A DNA stretch of 64,000 nucleotides, from positions 1 to 64,000 of the forward strand of contig JAQURJ010000001.1 in assembly GCA_028715705.1 (NCBI GenBank). The letters run 5' to 3'. A model generated the notes under the pieces. It made no database searches and was not told where the DNA came from. It saw only the letters and a program-made list of their open reading frames with translations. Within the stretch, counting starts at the first letter, position 1. Every line of letters begins with the position of its first letter. The translations under genes and the position numbers were made by a program. The stretch is from Phycisphaerae bacterium (GTDB lineage: Bacteria > Planctomycetota > Phycisphaerae > Sedimentisphaerales > Anaerobacaceae). Below, one piece after another: positions 28,872 through 38,950 of this stretch.

Positions 28872-31800
28872 ATGCAGTCGGCAAGGATGTTCTGTGGAAT
28901 TGCCATATCCTTTATTTTGTTTGGGATGGTAAGCGGAGCGGTTGTTTCAGACGATTTTAGTTCGACGAGCCTTAATACATCGCTATGGACTTTTGTCGAT
29001 CCGCGGGGAGACGACAGCTACTCGCTAAATGGTGCACAGCTAAAAATTTCTGTTTCACCGACAAGCAATCATGATGCTTATAACGCAGGAAATTACTCGG
29101 CGAGGATGATGCAAACAATAGCAAATGACCCCAATTTTGAAATAGAGGTTAAGTTTGATTCAGAAGTCAGCAAATTGAATCAGATGCAGGGCATTATGAT
29201 AGAAGAGGAAGATGGTACATTTTTAAGATATGATGTTTTCTATAACGGTTCCAAAGTTATGCGTTATGCGGCAGTAATTGATGGAAACAATGTTTCATTC
29301 ATAATTTCACCAACAGAGATATCTTCAGGGCCTCCCTATTATTTAAAACTGAAGCGGAGCGGAAATATCTGGACTTTTTCTTACGCTAAAAATGATCCAA
29401 GTGACCCAAATTTCTGGTTTCCGAAACCGCCAACAACTTATCAAAAGTTGTTGAATGTTGCAAAAATCGGAGTTTTTGCCGGTAATACAGGTGGAAATCA
29501 ATTTGATTGCAAAGTTGACTATTTTTTCGATACCAATTCACCCATAGTCCCGGAAGACGGCGGCAAACATGTGCTCGACCTTAGCCAGATCGGCCAGGGG
29601 ACATTTAATATCATCCCTGATAAAGAGGTTTTTGACCCTTGTGAACCAGTCGAAGTTAATGCCGTACCGGCGCCGACATGGGAATTTGTGAAATGGAGCG
29701 GAGATGTCAATGATGCCAACAACACCAACAATCCTTTGATTTTTACTATGGACAAGGATTATTTTATAACCGGTGAATTTATCAAAACCAGCAGCAGCGT
29801 TGTAATCGACGTCTGGGACGGTAATGATCAGTGGTTCGGGCAGTTGGGCAATCCGCAGAAATGGGTCAATATCCTTGGTAATGTATCAAATCCGCTTGGG
29901 GATGTAAGCTCACTTGCCTATTCTTTGAACGGTTCGGCTTTTATTCCCTTGAGCATGGGGCCGGATGGCAGGCGGCTTGCCGAAGAAGGCGATTTTAATA
30001 TAGATATAGATATAGATGATTTAATAGATGGAAATAATATTATTGTAATCAGGGCTGCGGATGAAATCGGCTACAATGCCGAAGAAACCGTTAATGTGCA
30101 CTACGCGGCGGGCAATGTCTGGCCGGTAAATTACGCCATTGATTGGGCGCAGACTGGTGAGGTGGCAGATGTGGTTCAGATAACTGACGGCATCTGGGCG
30201 ATAGACGAAAACAATGGGCTTTTTCCTGTACAGATCGGCTACGACAGATGCTTTGCGGTTGGCGATATAAACTGGACGGATTATGAGGTCGCTTTTTCGT
30301 TTACGGTGCACGCTATCGACCCCAACGGGTTTTCACCCATTAGCTACAGTCCTGCCTTTGGTATTTTGTTACGATGGACTGGCCATACGGATAACCCAGC
30401 GGTATGTCCGCAGCCACATTGCGGATGGATTCCTCACGGTTCGAGTGTTTGGTATAACTGGGACGCTAATGAGGGCAGACCAACGGATATTGGAAACAGC
30501 GTAAGGTATGGCGGGCTTTATCCGCAATTTAACGAAACATATATGCTGAAAGTAAAAGTCGAGACTCTTGAGCAGGGTAACTTTTATAGTATGAAGATAT
30601 GGCCTGCGGATGGCAATGAGCCGGATAACTGGCTTGCAAGCGGCTATAAAACACCGGATGTTAATAAAGGTTCGATTCTATTTATAGCCCATCATATAGA
30701 CGTTACTTATGGGAACATAACCATCATCCCTAAACCGGCTATAAGTAATATACAGGTTATGCTGGGCCAGACAAGTGCGACAATAAGCTGGAAAACCAAT
30801 AGTTCGGTGAATAGCTCTGTTTCATACGGACTGACCAGCAATTATGAATTAGGAACTATAACTGATGAAGCTCTCCTGACGCAGCACAGCATTACACTTA
30901 ATGGTCTTGTAGATGGTAACACATATCATTTTAAAGTAACAAGCTGCGATAGTGATTTTGGCTGTGTAAGTTCACTTGACTCGACATTTACGTTTATTGC
31001 CGATGCCCCGGCTTATTCTGATGATTTTGAATCATACGATGTGAACAGCAATCCGACGAATTGGTTTGACACTGATATTGGTGATAGCCTGTCGCAAAAT
31101 GATAATTTGTTCAAGGTGCATGATGTCAATATTGAAAAGGCATTTGGTACGGAATTGCAGAATTTTGATAACATACATTCGCATTATATCGGCACTGGCA
31201 GCAATACATGGAGCAACTACGAATTTACCGGAAGAATGTTGATAACCAGTGCCGATGCTGGTATTGGTGTAACATTCTTGAGTGACTATCCTAACAGTGA
31301 TAAATACTACCGCCTGCGACGATATAGTGAAAGTGCCAATTTTCATATATACCCGCATGGCACGACAATAACCGGCGGTGATACCACAACTTCTGTGAAT
31401 CCTGCTGTCAATATGTGGTATTGCTTTAGAATACTTACAACAGGTACCGGAACACAGACAAATATAAAGGCTAAAATCTGGCTCGATGGTTCAAATGAGC
31501 CAGCCGAATGGGACATCGATTGTTATGATAACAGTCCGAGCAGACTCACTGAAGGTACTATCGGTATGTGGGCCATGTCATGGGGTTATAAATACATTGA
31601 TGACTTACAGGTAGAACTTGGTTTCGGCGGCGGTATTACACCTGTTGCGCCAGTGATAACATCGGAGCCAGTTACTGTAACATTAGTAAATCAAACATAT
31701 ATCTATGCGGTCGAAGCCAATGGCATACCTGAACCAACATATTCACTGCTTGCCGGACCTTTGGGAATGACCATTGGAGCTGACACAGGCTTGATACAGT

Positions 31801-34022
31801 GGCCTGTCGATATTAACGATGCCGGCGACCATTCGGTAACGGTGCAGGCCTCAAATTCCAGCGGGTCGGATACGCAGAGCTTTACGCTTACTGTAACCGG
31901 AACTCCGCCGCAGATAATCTCTGCGTCAGTAACACAAATTGCAGCAGGAAACGCTTATGTCTATGATGTAAACGCAACCGGTTTGCCGTCGCCGGTTTAT
32001 AGTCTTATAGAATCTCCTGTGGAAATGACCATTAACGCGAGCAGCGGGCTTATTCAGTGGAATCCGGGGCCAGCGGATATCAATGAATACAATATTATTG
32101 TCCGAGCCGAAAATTTCGCCGGCTTGGATGAACAAAGTTTCATTCTTGAAGTTTTGCCAGCGGTTCCTGTTATTACATCCAGCCCTGTGACAGAGATTTT
32201 TGTCGGCACTATTTATACTTATGACGTCAACGCCGCAGGATTGCCGTTACCGACTTATGCCTTAACAGAATCTCCGGCTGATATGACCATAGATTCAAAT
32301 ACCGGTGTTATCGAATGGGCGACAGATTTGGCTGATATTGGCGCTCACGACGTTAATGTTGTCGCACAAAATTCTGGTGGTGTTGACGTCCAGTCGTTTG
32401 TTGTCAACGTCCTGCCTGTCCCGCCGGTTATTATAAGTGCAGCGGTTACGGACGCCAACGTGGGGCAGTGGTACTATTATGACGTCAATGCAACAGGATT
32501 ACCTGCGCCTGCCTATTCGTTAATTTCTGTTCCCAATGACGTGAATCTGAATATTGATCCCGCGACAGGGTTAATAGAGTGGATGCCAACCCAGGCCGGA
32601 GACGTTAATGTCACGATTTACGCCAATAACGGCTCAGCGTCTGTGGCAAGCCAGAATTTTACTATCCATGTAATACTTGTTCCTGCGATAGACTGGCTCG
32701 ACCTTTATTCTCTTCCGTATGGTTTATATATGACCAACGAAGCTTTGGTGTGCGATTATAACCTTGCTGGTAACGCGATTTGTGCCTCCGTAAGCTGGTT
32801 TAAGAACGGTGTACCGTGGATGAATTTATATATGCCGATGGAAGGCGGCCCAGTAAATTCTTTAAATGATTTCAGCGACCCAAATAATAGAATTGCTATG
32901 CAAATGATTGGTGATACTAATTGGGTTCCTATGGTGATGGGGCAGCGGGGTGCGTTTAAGTTCAGTTTTGACAAGCAAAATTATCTTGATGTCAGCGTCT
33001 CTATACCTGCCGATTTCAATTCCTACACCAAAGCGGCTTGGATAAAACTAACCAGCGATGCAAACAGCGGCGCGTTCAACGATATTATGAGCGCAGACAC
33101 CCACGCCTTCTGGGTGCCGGTTGGAAAAGGCGGTTCGGACAGGAAACTAAAGGCCGGACACTGGGACGAAAGCGACCCGTGTGACCCCGGCTGGTGGATA
33201 GTTGAAGATACCAATAAACTAAATATCGGCCAGTGGTATTTTGTTGCTGTAACTTACGACGCTAACAGTGGAGTTCTGAATTTGTACAAGAACGGCCAGC
33301 TTGTATCGAGTGCTGATTCCATTCCTCCGGTTTACGGAGATAACGAGGTTTATATAGGCAGTTGGCCGTGGGAAAATTTGTTCTCAGATATTATGGTAGC
33401 TGAGGCGAGGTTCTTTTCTGCGGCATTGTCGGCTGAGCAGATAGCGGCGTTGTACGATAATGGCGGCAAAAAAATCGTTTCCGATCAAACCGAAGTTGGT
33501 GATCACTGGAAATTTAGTATAGTGCCGTTCTCTGCGGATATGGCCGGGCTTATATATGACAGTAATGTTGTCGTCATAACCGAAGGTCTTGCTGATACCG
33601 ATCTTGACGGCATTCTCGATATTAACGATAACTGTCCCGATAATTATAATCCTGACCAAACCGATGCCGATGGCGACGGAGTCGGTGATATATGCGATAA
33701 CTGTTCAGGTACTTATAACCCTGATCAGATCGACAGGGATGGCGACGGGCTTGGCGATGATTGCGACAACTGTCCCAATTACGGCAGTACCGACCCTAAT
33801 CAAACCGACAGCGACAATGACAATATCGGTGATATCTGCGAACTTGCCGCTGCGAATGTGGACGGCGTTTACCCCGTCAATGTTAAGGATTTTTCAGTTG
33901 TTGCGGCATCATGGCTGATGGAAGGACCGGGTCTTGCCGCGGATACTAATCGAGACAATAAGATTGATTTACTGGATATTATGCAAATAGCACAACACTG
34001 GTTGGAAGACATAACACCATAA
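28872..34022 (+). CDS. Giant secreted multidomain protein with dockerin-like tail
   Basis: 1716 residues. Order: signal peptide; a LamG/concanavalin-like region with DDFSSTSLN (about 25-220); an InlB-type repeat (about 233-306); another beta-sandwich region (about 300-610); an Fn3-type domain ISNIQVMLGQTSATISWKT (about 620-706); a further LamG-like domain from DDFESYDV (about 714-916); four putative-Ig repeats of about 87 residues (923-1269), each with GLIQW or GVIEW and a Y-x-V motif; a LamG domain (about 1300-1550); Asp-rich thrombospondin type-3 repeats (about 1573-1660); and a dockerin-like tail with DTNRDNKIDLLDIM. ATG 28872 follows GGAG by six bases. It is probably an extracellular binding or adhesion protein, perhaps acting on polysaccharide; no catalytic domain was recognised. 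Confidence 0.88.
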   Translation: MQSARMFCGIAISFILFGMVSGAVVSDDFSSTSLNTSLWTFVDPRGDDSYSLNGAQLKISVSPTSNHDAYNAGNYSARMMQTIANDPNFEIEVKFDSEVSKLNQMQGIMIEEEDGTFLRYDVFYNGSKVMRYAAVIDGNNVSFIISPTEISSGPPYYLKLKRSGNIWTFSYAKNDPSDPNFWFPKPPTTYQKLLNVAKIGVFAGNTGGNQFDCKVDYFFDTNSPIVPEDGGKHVLDLSQIGQGTFNIIPDKEVFDPCEPVEVNAVPAPTWEFVKWSGDVNDANNTNNPLIFTMDKDYFITGEFIKTSSSVVIDVWDGNDQWFGQLGNPQKWVNILGNVSNPLGDVSSLAYSLNGSAFIPLSMGPDGRRLAEEGDFNIDIDIDDLIDGNNIIVIRAADEIGYNAEETVNVHYAAGNVWPVNYAIDWAQTGEVADVVQITDGIWAIDENNGLFPVQIGYDRCFAVGDINWTDYEVAFSFTVHAIDPNGFSPISYSPAFGILLRWTGHTDNPAVCPQPHCGWIPHGSSVWYNWDANEGRPTDIGNSVRYGGLYPQFNETYMLKVKVETLEQGNFYSMKIWPADGNEPDNWLASGYKTPDVNKGSILFIAHHIDVTYGNITIIPKPAISNIQVMLGQTSATISWKTNSSVNSSVSYGLTSNYELGTITDEALLTQHSITLNGLVDGNTYHFKVTSCDSDFGCVSSLDSTFTFIADAPAYSDDFESYDVNSNPTNWFDTDIGDSLSQNDNLFKVHDVNIEKAFGTELQNFDNIHSHYIGTGSNTWSNYEFTGRMLITSADAGIGVTFLSDYPNSDKYYRLRRYSESANFHIYPHGTTITGGDTTTSVNPAVNMWYCFRILTTGTGTQTNIKAKIWLDGSNEPAEWDIDCYDNSPSRLTEGTIGMWAMSWGYKYIDDLQVELGFGGGITPVAPVITSEPVTVTLVNQTYIYAVEANGIPEPTYSLLAGPLGMTIGADTGLIQWPVDINDAGDHSVTVQASNSSGSDTQSFTLTVTGTPPQIISASVTQIAAGNAYVYDVNATGLPSPVYSLIESPVEMTINASSGLIQWNPGPADINEYNIIVRAENFAGLDEQSFILEVLPAVPVITSSPVTEIFVGTIYTYDVNAAGLPLPTYALTESPADMTIDSNTGVIEWATDLADIGAHDVNVVAQNSGGVDVQSFVVNVLPVPPVIISAAVTDANVGQWYYYDVNATGLPAPAYSLISVPNDVNLNIDPATGLIEWMPTQAGDVNVTIYANNGSASVASQNFTIHVILVPAIDWLDLYSLPYGLYMTNEALVCDYNLAGNAICASVSWFKNGVPWMNLYMPMEGGPVNSLNDFSDPNNRIAMQMIGDTNWVPMVMGQRGAFKFSFDKQNYLDVSVSIPADFNSYTKAAWIKLTSDANSGAFNDIMSADTHAFWVPVGKGGSDRKLKAGHWDESDPCDPGWWIVEDTNKLNIGQWYFVAVTYDANSGVLNLYKNGQLVSSADSIPPVYGDNEVYIGSWPWENLFSDIMVAEARFFSAALSAEQIAALYDNGGKKIVSDQTEVGDHWKFSIVPFSADMAGLIYDSNVVVITEGLADTDLDGILDINDNCPDNYNPDQTDADGDGVGDICDNCSGTYNPDQIDRDGDGLGDDCDNCPNYGSTDPNQTDSDNDNIGDICELAAANVDGVYPVNVKDFSVVAASWLMEGPGLAADTNRDNKIDLLDIMQIAQHWLEDITP

Positions 34023-34089
34023 CGCAATGCGAAATCCTCCGCTTTATGGGCTGGTCTTAAAAAATAAGACCGACCCCATTCCCTTTTGG

Positions 34090-35049
34090 TCAATCGAATT
34101 TTAAGAAGTCGAATACCTTGTCTGAAAGCAGCGGCAATCCTTCATGGCCAAAATCATGATAGATCAACATCTGCTTGGAAGAGTCAATATTATTGTAAAC
34201 GGCGAACTGTGTTGATGGCGGACAGATATTGTCGCGCAGACTTGCCGTGAAAAGTACCTCGCTTTTAATTTTTTTTGCCAGATTATGCACATCAATATAG
34301 CCAAGCCGCGAAAAAATTTCATTTTCCTGTTCATGCAGCGGGTCATAGCGGCGGAAATAATCCCGTAATTCAATATAGGCTTCGGTTTCAAAATCGAGTT
34401 CAAGAACCCGCTTATAATCGGAAAGAAAAGGAAATGTTATGGCAAGTTTTTTTATTCTTGGTTCCAGCGCACCGCATGCCGTAGTTAATGCACCGCCTTG
34501 TGAACCGCCGGTTGCTGCTACTTTAGTTTCATCGACTTCGTCCATACCCATTACGATAGAGGCTAATTGTGCAGTATCGAGAAATATCTGACGAAACAGA
34601 AGATTCTCAGGTTTGTCATTAAGTCCGCGAATAATATGGCCGTGCAGAGTGTTGCCTTTTACCCCGCCGCTATCTTCGGAACTGCCGCCCTGACCGCGAC
34701 AATCCAATGACGCCACAATGAAACCTTCCGCTACGTATGGCAGTTTGCTGAACCAATCGCCGCTGCTGCCGGAATAGCCATGAAATTCGAGCAGGGCGGG
34801 ACATTTGCGTTTTATATCTTTAGGCTTGAGCAGTTTGGCGTAAATACGAGCGCCGCGGACGCCTGTGAAATACATATCGAAACAATCCGCGAACGATACC
34901 TGGAATTCACTGCGGGTAATTTCCACATTTGGTTCGACGGCTTTCATTTCACAGATTGCCTTGTCCCAGTATTGATCGAAATCATCGGGGCGGGGATTGA
35001 TGCCTTTATATTGCTGTAGTTCTGCAAGGGGCATATCAACAACAGCCAT
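34090..35049 (-). CDS. CE7-family carbohydrate (acetyl xylan) esterase
   Basis: 319 residues, alpha/beta-hydrolase. Nucleophile Ser in ATGGSQGGALT, Asp in TASLRDNICPPST, and His in DFGHEGLP, with LLEFHGYSGSSGDW and SLDCRGQGGSS near the oxyanion site. Family CE7 members deacetylate xylan oligosaccharides and cephalosporin C. No signal peptide is visible, so it likely acts on imported oligosaccharides. The start ATG abuts the stop of the HAD phosphatase (TAAATG), so the two are translationally coupled, suggesting a sugar-breakdown unit. Confidence 0.9.
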   Translation of the reverse strand: MAVVDMPLAELQQYKGINPRPDDFDQYWDKAICEMKAVEPNVEITRSEFQVSFADCFDMYFTGVRGARIYAKLLKPKDIKRKCPALLEFHGYSGSSGDWFSKLPYVAEGFIVASLDCRGQGGSSEDSGGVKGNTLHGHIIRGLNDKPENLLFRQIFLDTAQLASIVMGMDEVDETKVAATGGSQGGALTTACGALEPRIKKLAITFPFLSDYKRVLELDFETEAYIELRDYFRRYDPLHEQENEIFSRLGYIDVHNLAKKIKSEVLFTASLRDNICPPSTQFAVYNNIDSSKQMLIYHDFGHEGLPLLSDKVFDFLKFD

Positions 35050-35742
35050 TTATTTTTCTCCTTGAATTGCGGGTATTGAGTAATCATTTTTTTCGAGCAA
35101 TTTAATAATGTTCCTTGCGGTTAGTTCGCCGAGGCTGTCCACTATAAGGTCGGCCTGAGAAAGTTTATATCTGTCAGCGGTAGTAGTAACGGCGATCGCC
35201 TTCATTCCGGCGTTTTTAGCGGCCTCAACGCCGGCTGGCGCATCTTCTATTACGACACAATCTTTGGCTTCGATTTTGAGTTTTTTTGCAGCCAGGCTGA
35301 AAGTATCCGGTGCGGGCTTTCCGTTTTTGACGTCTTCACCTGTTACTAAACAATCGAAATAATCGCCTATAGGCAGTTCCTGGAGTATAAACAGAAGATT
35401 AATTCTTGGTGTCGATGTTCCGATAGCCAGCAAAAAATCATTTTTTTTCAGTTCTGCGATAAGCGATTCCGCGCCGTTGAGCAGCCGTAATTTTCCGGCA
35501 ATTAATTCTCGAAACCGGTTTTCCTTCCATTCAGAAAGTTCATCGATCTGCTCTCTGGATAAATCCTTGCTCGTCATTTTTGGGATAATCTGGTAATTCT
35601 GCATTCCGAATGTTTCGCGAAAGAATTCATCGCTCATCTGAAGGTTTTCACATTTGGCCAGGTCGTACCAGCTTTGCCTGTGGAATTGGCCGGTGTCTAT
35701 CAGGACTCCGTCGAGGTCGAAGATAACAGCTTTTTGATTCAT
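35050..35742 (-). CDS. HAD hydrolase, beta-phosphoglucomutase-like
   Basis: 230 residues. HAD motif I FDLDGVLIDTG has the nucleophile Asp and general acid; motif II is AIGTSTP, motif III around KNGKPAPDTF, motif IV VVIEDAPAGVEAA. The cap is the small helical type. It resembles beta-phosphoglucomutase or related sugar phosphatases, whose exact substrate cannot be read from sequence. It is followed immediately by the CE7 esterase and preceded by ileS seven bases away on the same strand. Confidence 0.9.
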   Translation of the reverse strand: MNQKAVIFDLDGVLIDTGQFHRQSWYDLAKCENLQMSDEFFRETFGMQNYQIIPKMTSKDLSREQIDELSEWKENRFRELIAGKLRLLNGAESLIAELKKNDFLLAIGTSTPRINLLFILQELPIGDYFDCLVTGEDVKNGKPAPDTFSLAAKKLKIEAKDCVVIEDAPAGVEAAKNAGMKAIAVTTTADRYKLSQADLIVDSLGELTARNIIKLLEKNDYSIPAIQGEK

Positions 35743-35749
35743 ATTTTAA

Positions 35750-38611
35750 TTATCCGGCAGCAATAACTTTTGCGCAGCGTTCACACAGGTCTGGCTGTTC
35801 ACCTTTGCCTACGCTTGGCCAATAATTCCAGCATCTTTGACATTTCGCGTGACTGCTTTTATCCGCTTCTATCTTTATGGAATCGCAGCCGCCTTGCAGT
35901 TTCACTTCGCTGACGATGCAAAGAGCCGCGAATTGTGCGACGCCGAAATCTTTTATAATTTTGGCGGTATCGTCAGGGCAATTTACGGTAACGGCTGCCT
36001 CCTGATTGCTGTTGATGATTTGCTTTTTACGCAGCTCTTCAAGAGCTTTCAATACCTCATCGCGAACGTTCATTATCGTGTCCCATTTGGACTCTTCGGC
36101 CTTGTAATCGATAGAAGCATCGACCGCAGGCATCTGCGCCAGATGGACGCTGGCGACATCTTCTGATTTATGTTCTATCGCCTCCCATGCTTCTTCAGCG
36201 GTATGGGCAAGTATCGGAGCAAGCAGCCGTATAAGCGAATCGAGAATACGGTACATAGCCGTCTGGCCGCTGCGACGCGAAACGCTGTTCTTTCCTTCGC
36301 AGTACATCCTGTCCTTGAGCACGTCCATATAGATACTGCTCATCTCAACAGTGCAGAAATTATAAATGAGCGAAAAGATACGGTGAAAAACGAATTTTTC
36401 GTAACTTTCCAGCACCTGTTCGATAAGCTTTTGAAGCTTTTGCATTGCCCAACGGTCTATTTCGAGCATCTTTTCATAAGGAATGCTGTCGTCAGCCGGA
36501 TTGAAATCGCCGATATTGCCGAACAGATACCGCAGCGTGTTCCTTATCTTGCGATACGCGTCCTGTGTCCTGCCGATAAGTTCGTCATTGCAGCGGATAT
36601 CCTCCTGATAATTGACGCTCGACACCCAAAGCCGCAGAATATCCGCGCCGTACTTTTCAATTTCATCCATAGCGTTGACATAGTTGCCAAGCGACTTGGA
36701 TTGCTTCATTCCCTTCTCATCGACGGTAAATCCATGCGTCAGAACATTCTTAAAAGGCACGCGCATTATTGCTCCCAGAGCCGGTAAAAGCGAAAGCTGG
36801 AACCAGCCGCGATGCTGGTCGGAGCCTTCCAGATACAGATCGACAGGCACATCCCATCCCGCGTTAGCCGCCACACTGTGCCAGCTGCAGCCAGACTCGA
36901 ACCACACGTCGAAAATATTTTCTTCCTTTTGCAGGTCATCCCACTCGAAACCATCCGGCAGCCTGAAATTGTCACCGAGTATCTCTTTGGGCGAATCGAC
37001 AAACCAGCTATCCGAGCCTTTTTTGCCGATATGCTCGGCGACGGCAAGAACGGATTCCTTCGTCAATAAGGCATCGCCGTTTGAATTTACAAATGCCGGT
37101 ATCGGAAGCCCCCACGTCCGCTGACGGCTGATGCACCAGTCTGGCCGCGATTCGAGCATCCCGCGAATTCTTTTCTCGCCCCAAGACGGTATCCAGTTTA
37201 CCTTGCCGATTTGTTCCAGTGCCATATTGCGAAGGCTTTTATTCGTTTGCGTCATGTCCTTGTCCACGCCGATGAACCACTGCTCGGTCGCGCGGAAGAT
37301 AACCGGCGTCTGACTCCGCCAGCAGTGCGGATAACTGTGTGAAATTTTCTTCTCTGCAACCAGCAAGCCGCCTTTTTTCAAAGTTTCAATAATTTCGCCA
37401 TCGACTTTCAGCACGTTCTTACCGACCAACTCCGCCGGTACGGTATCATCATAGCACCCGTCGCTTTCCACCGGCGAATAGATAGCCAGGTCATACTGCT
37501 GACCAGCCATATAGTCTTCGACACCATGTCCCGGCGCGATATGTACCAGCCCCGTCCCATCCTCGGTGCTGACATATTCGGCGAGAATGACAAAATGTGC
37601 GTCCTTGTCCGTCGGATTTTTCTTTACGAATGGATGCTCGTATCGCAGCTTTTCAAGTTCTGCGCCTTTAACAGTCTTTGAAACGGTATATTGCCCTTCC
37701 TCCAGTCCTGCTGCTTTGGCGACTGCCTCGATGCGATTCGCTGCGACAATGGATGTAAACTTTTTCCCGCCTTTTTCATAACTTACGGCTGTATAATCAA
37801 TTCTCGGATGCACCGCCACAGCAAGATTCGCCGCAAGGGTCCACGGTGTTGTCGTCCATATCATAAAACAGACCGTCCCCGCGTCATCGCTGAGAAGGCC
37901 GAGTTTTTTTAGTTTTTGCTTCGAATCATCCTTGACCGGAAAATTCACATAGATGCTCGGAGAGTCTATATCGTCATATTCCAGTTCCGCGTCAGCCAGT
38001 GCCGTAACGCAATCTGGGCACCAATGAATCGGCTTTAACTGCTTATAGACTAAGCCGTTACCAACCAGCTCGGCAAAGATCTCGAGGATGCCTTTTTCGT
38101 ACTGCGGCTTAAGGGTTAGGTATGGATTAGCGAAATCGCCGAATATGCCCAGCGACTGGAACTGTTTCGACTGGATTTTTACGTATTTGCTTGCGTAAGT
38201 CTTGCATAGGCCACGAATTACGGGTTTGGTCATGGTTTTGGCCTTCTCGCCAAGCTCGGCCATGACCTTTACCTCGATTGGCAGGCCGTGGCAATCCCAG
38301 CCGGGAATGTACGGAGCGTTAAACCCTTGCATAGTCTTATACTTAACGACAAAATCCTTGAGAACCTTATTGATGACGTGGCCCATGTGAATATCGCCAT
38401 TGGCGTAGGGCGGCCCGTCATGGAGCGTGTACAGCCGTTTTTTTTCGTTTTTTTTCGTTTTTTCCCGTATCTGGCCGTAAATATTCGCCTTTTCCCATTT
38501 CTTCCTCGTCTGCGGCTCGCGCTGCACGAGGTTGGCCTTCATGGCGAACCCCGTCGTCGGCAGGTTCAGCGTATCGCGGTAGTTTTTCTTGCCTTCTGTC
38601 TGTTCAGTCAT
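35750..38611 (-). CDS. ileS: Isoleucyl-tRNA synthetase
   Basis: 953-residue class I synthetase. HIGH motif in PYANGDIHMGHVINK; WTTTPWTLAANLAV is the editing-domain region; the KMSKS loop reads GMKQSKSLGNYV. The C-terminal zinc ribbon is complete: CQRCWNYWP and CERC. A run of Lys-rich codons near residues 48-58 (KTKKNEKKRLY) comes from a T-rich tandem DNA tract. No T-box leader is visible upstream; instead a palindromic repeat element starts 19 bases before the ATG. It heads a cluster with the HAD phosphatase and esterase. Confidence 0.97.
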   Translation of the reverse strand: MTEQTEGKKNYRDTLNLPTTGFAMKANLVQREPQTRKKWEKANIYGQIREKTKKNEKKRLYTLHDGPPYANGDIHMGHVINKVLKDFVVKYKTMQGFNAPYIPGWDCHGLPIEVKVMAELGEKAKTMTKPVIRGLCKTYASKYVKIQSKQFQSLGIFGDFANPYLTLKPQYEKGILEIFAELVGNGLVYKQLKPIHWCPDCVTALADAELEYDDIDSPSIYVNFPVKDDSKQKLKKLGLLSDDAGTVCFMIWTTTPWTLAANLAVAVHPRIDYTAVSYEKGGKKFTSIVAANRIEAVAKAAGLEEGQYTVSKTVKGAELEKLRYEHPFVKKNPTDKDAHFVILAEYVSTEDGTGLVHIAPGHGVEDYMAGQQYDLAIYSPVESDGCYDDTVPAELVGKNVLKVDGEIIETLKKGGLLVAEKKISHSYPHCWRSQTPVIFRATEQWFIGVDKDMTQTNKSLRNMALEQIGKVNWIPSWGEKRIRGMLESRPDWCISRQRTWGLPIPAFVNSNGDALLTKESVLAVAEHIGKKGSDSWFVDSPKEILGDNFRLPDGFEWDDLQKEENIFDVWFESGCSWHSVAANAGWDVPVDLYLEGSDQHRGWFQLSLLPALGAIMRVPFKNVLTHGFTVDEKGMKQSKSLGNYVNAMDEIEKYGADILRLWVSSVNYQEDIRCNDELIGRTQDAYRKIRNTLRYLFGNIGDFNPADDSIPYEKMLEIDRWAMQKLQKLIEQVLESYEKFVFHRIFSLIYNFCTVEMSSIYMDVLKDRMYCEGKNSVSRRSGQTAMYRILDSLIRLLAPILAHTAEEAWEAIEHKSEDVASVHLAQMPAVDASIDYKAEESKWDTIMNVRDEVLKALEELRKKQIINSNQEAAVTVNCPDDTAKIIKDFGVAQFAALCIVSEVKLQGGCDSIKIEADKSSHAKCQRCWNYWPSVGKGEQPDLCERCAKVIAAG

Positions 38612-38630
38612 CTTGCTGGTCCTTGTGAAA

Positions 38631-38686
38631 GTAGCACAAGCGTCCTCGCTTGTAGGCTAAAGTCTCAACCGAGACGGTTGAGCTAC
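38631..38686. repeat. Two-hairpin palindromic element, REP/BIME-like
   Basis: Two palindromes, CACAAGCG-TCCT-CGCTTGT and CTCAACCG-AGA-CGGTTGAG, lie between the inverted ends GTAGC and GCTAC. It is unlike the REP palindromes of the RAYT gene and is located just upstream of ileS. Looks like a mobile non-autonomous element, source unknown. Confidence 0.7.
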
Positions 38687-38765
38687 GTTTACAATTTACT
38701 GGTTCCCCGTATAAATAGGAAACGGCTAATCTTACGTATTTTAGCCGCCAATGTCAACAAACAGA

Positions 38766-38890
38766 AAACAGCCGTTTAATCACTGATTACGCCAATTTCA
38801 CGGATTTTTATCTGTCATTCCCTCGCAGGCGCAGAATCCAGTTTTTTAATCGGTTAATCGGTGCGATCAGTGCAATCCGTGATTAAATAA
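38766..38890. repeat. Degenerate word repeats upstream of the second PEP-CTERM unit
   Basis: AACAGCCG (38766-38773) is followed by AATCACTGATTACGCC, a TGTCATTCCCTCGCAGG word and AATCGGTGCGATCAGTGCAATCCGTGATTAA. These resemble the cis-dispersed words described in the 42.7-44.6 kb stretch. No gene is seen in 38687-38915. Confidence 0.6.
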
Positions 38891-38915
38891 TTTTTTTAGT
38901 TTATCCAAAATTCTC

Positions 38916-38944
38916 TTGACTTTCCTTCTCTATTATGGTCTAAT
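38916..38944 (+). promoter_or_regulatory. Promoter of the second PEP-CTERM unit
   Basis: TTGACT (38916-38921), 17 bases, TCTAAT (38939-38944); predicted start near 38951. Matches the promoter at 5906-5934 in hexamers, spacer length and distance to the conserved leader block. Confidence 0.7.
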
Positions 38945-38950
38945 GCCCTA

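Noticed and set aside
38612-38690. T-box leader for ileS
   Set aside because: No T-box sequence, specifier loop or terminator/antiterminator pair is visible; the palindromes fit a repeat element better.
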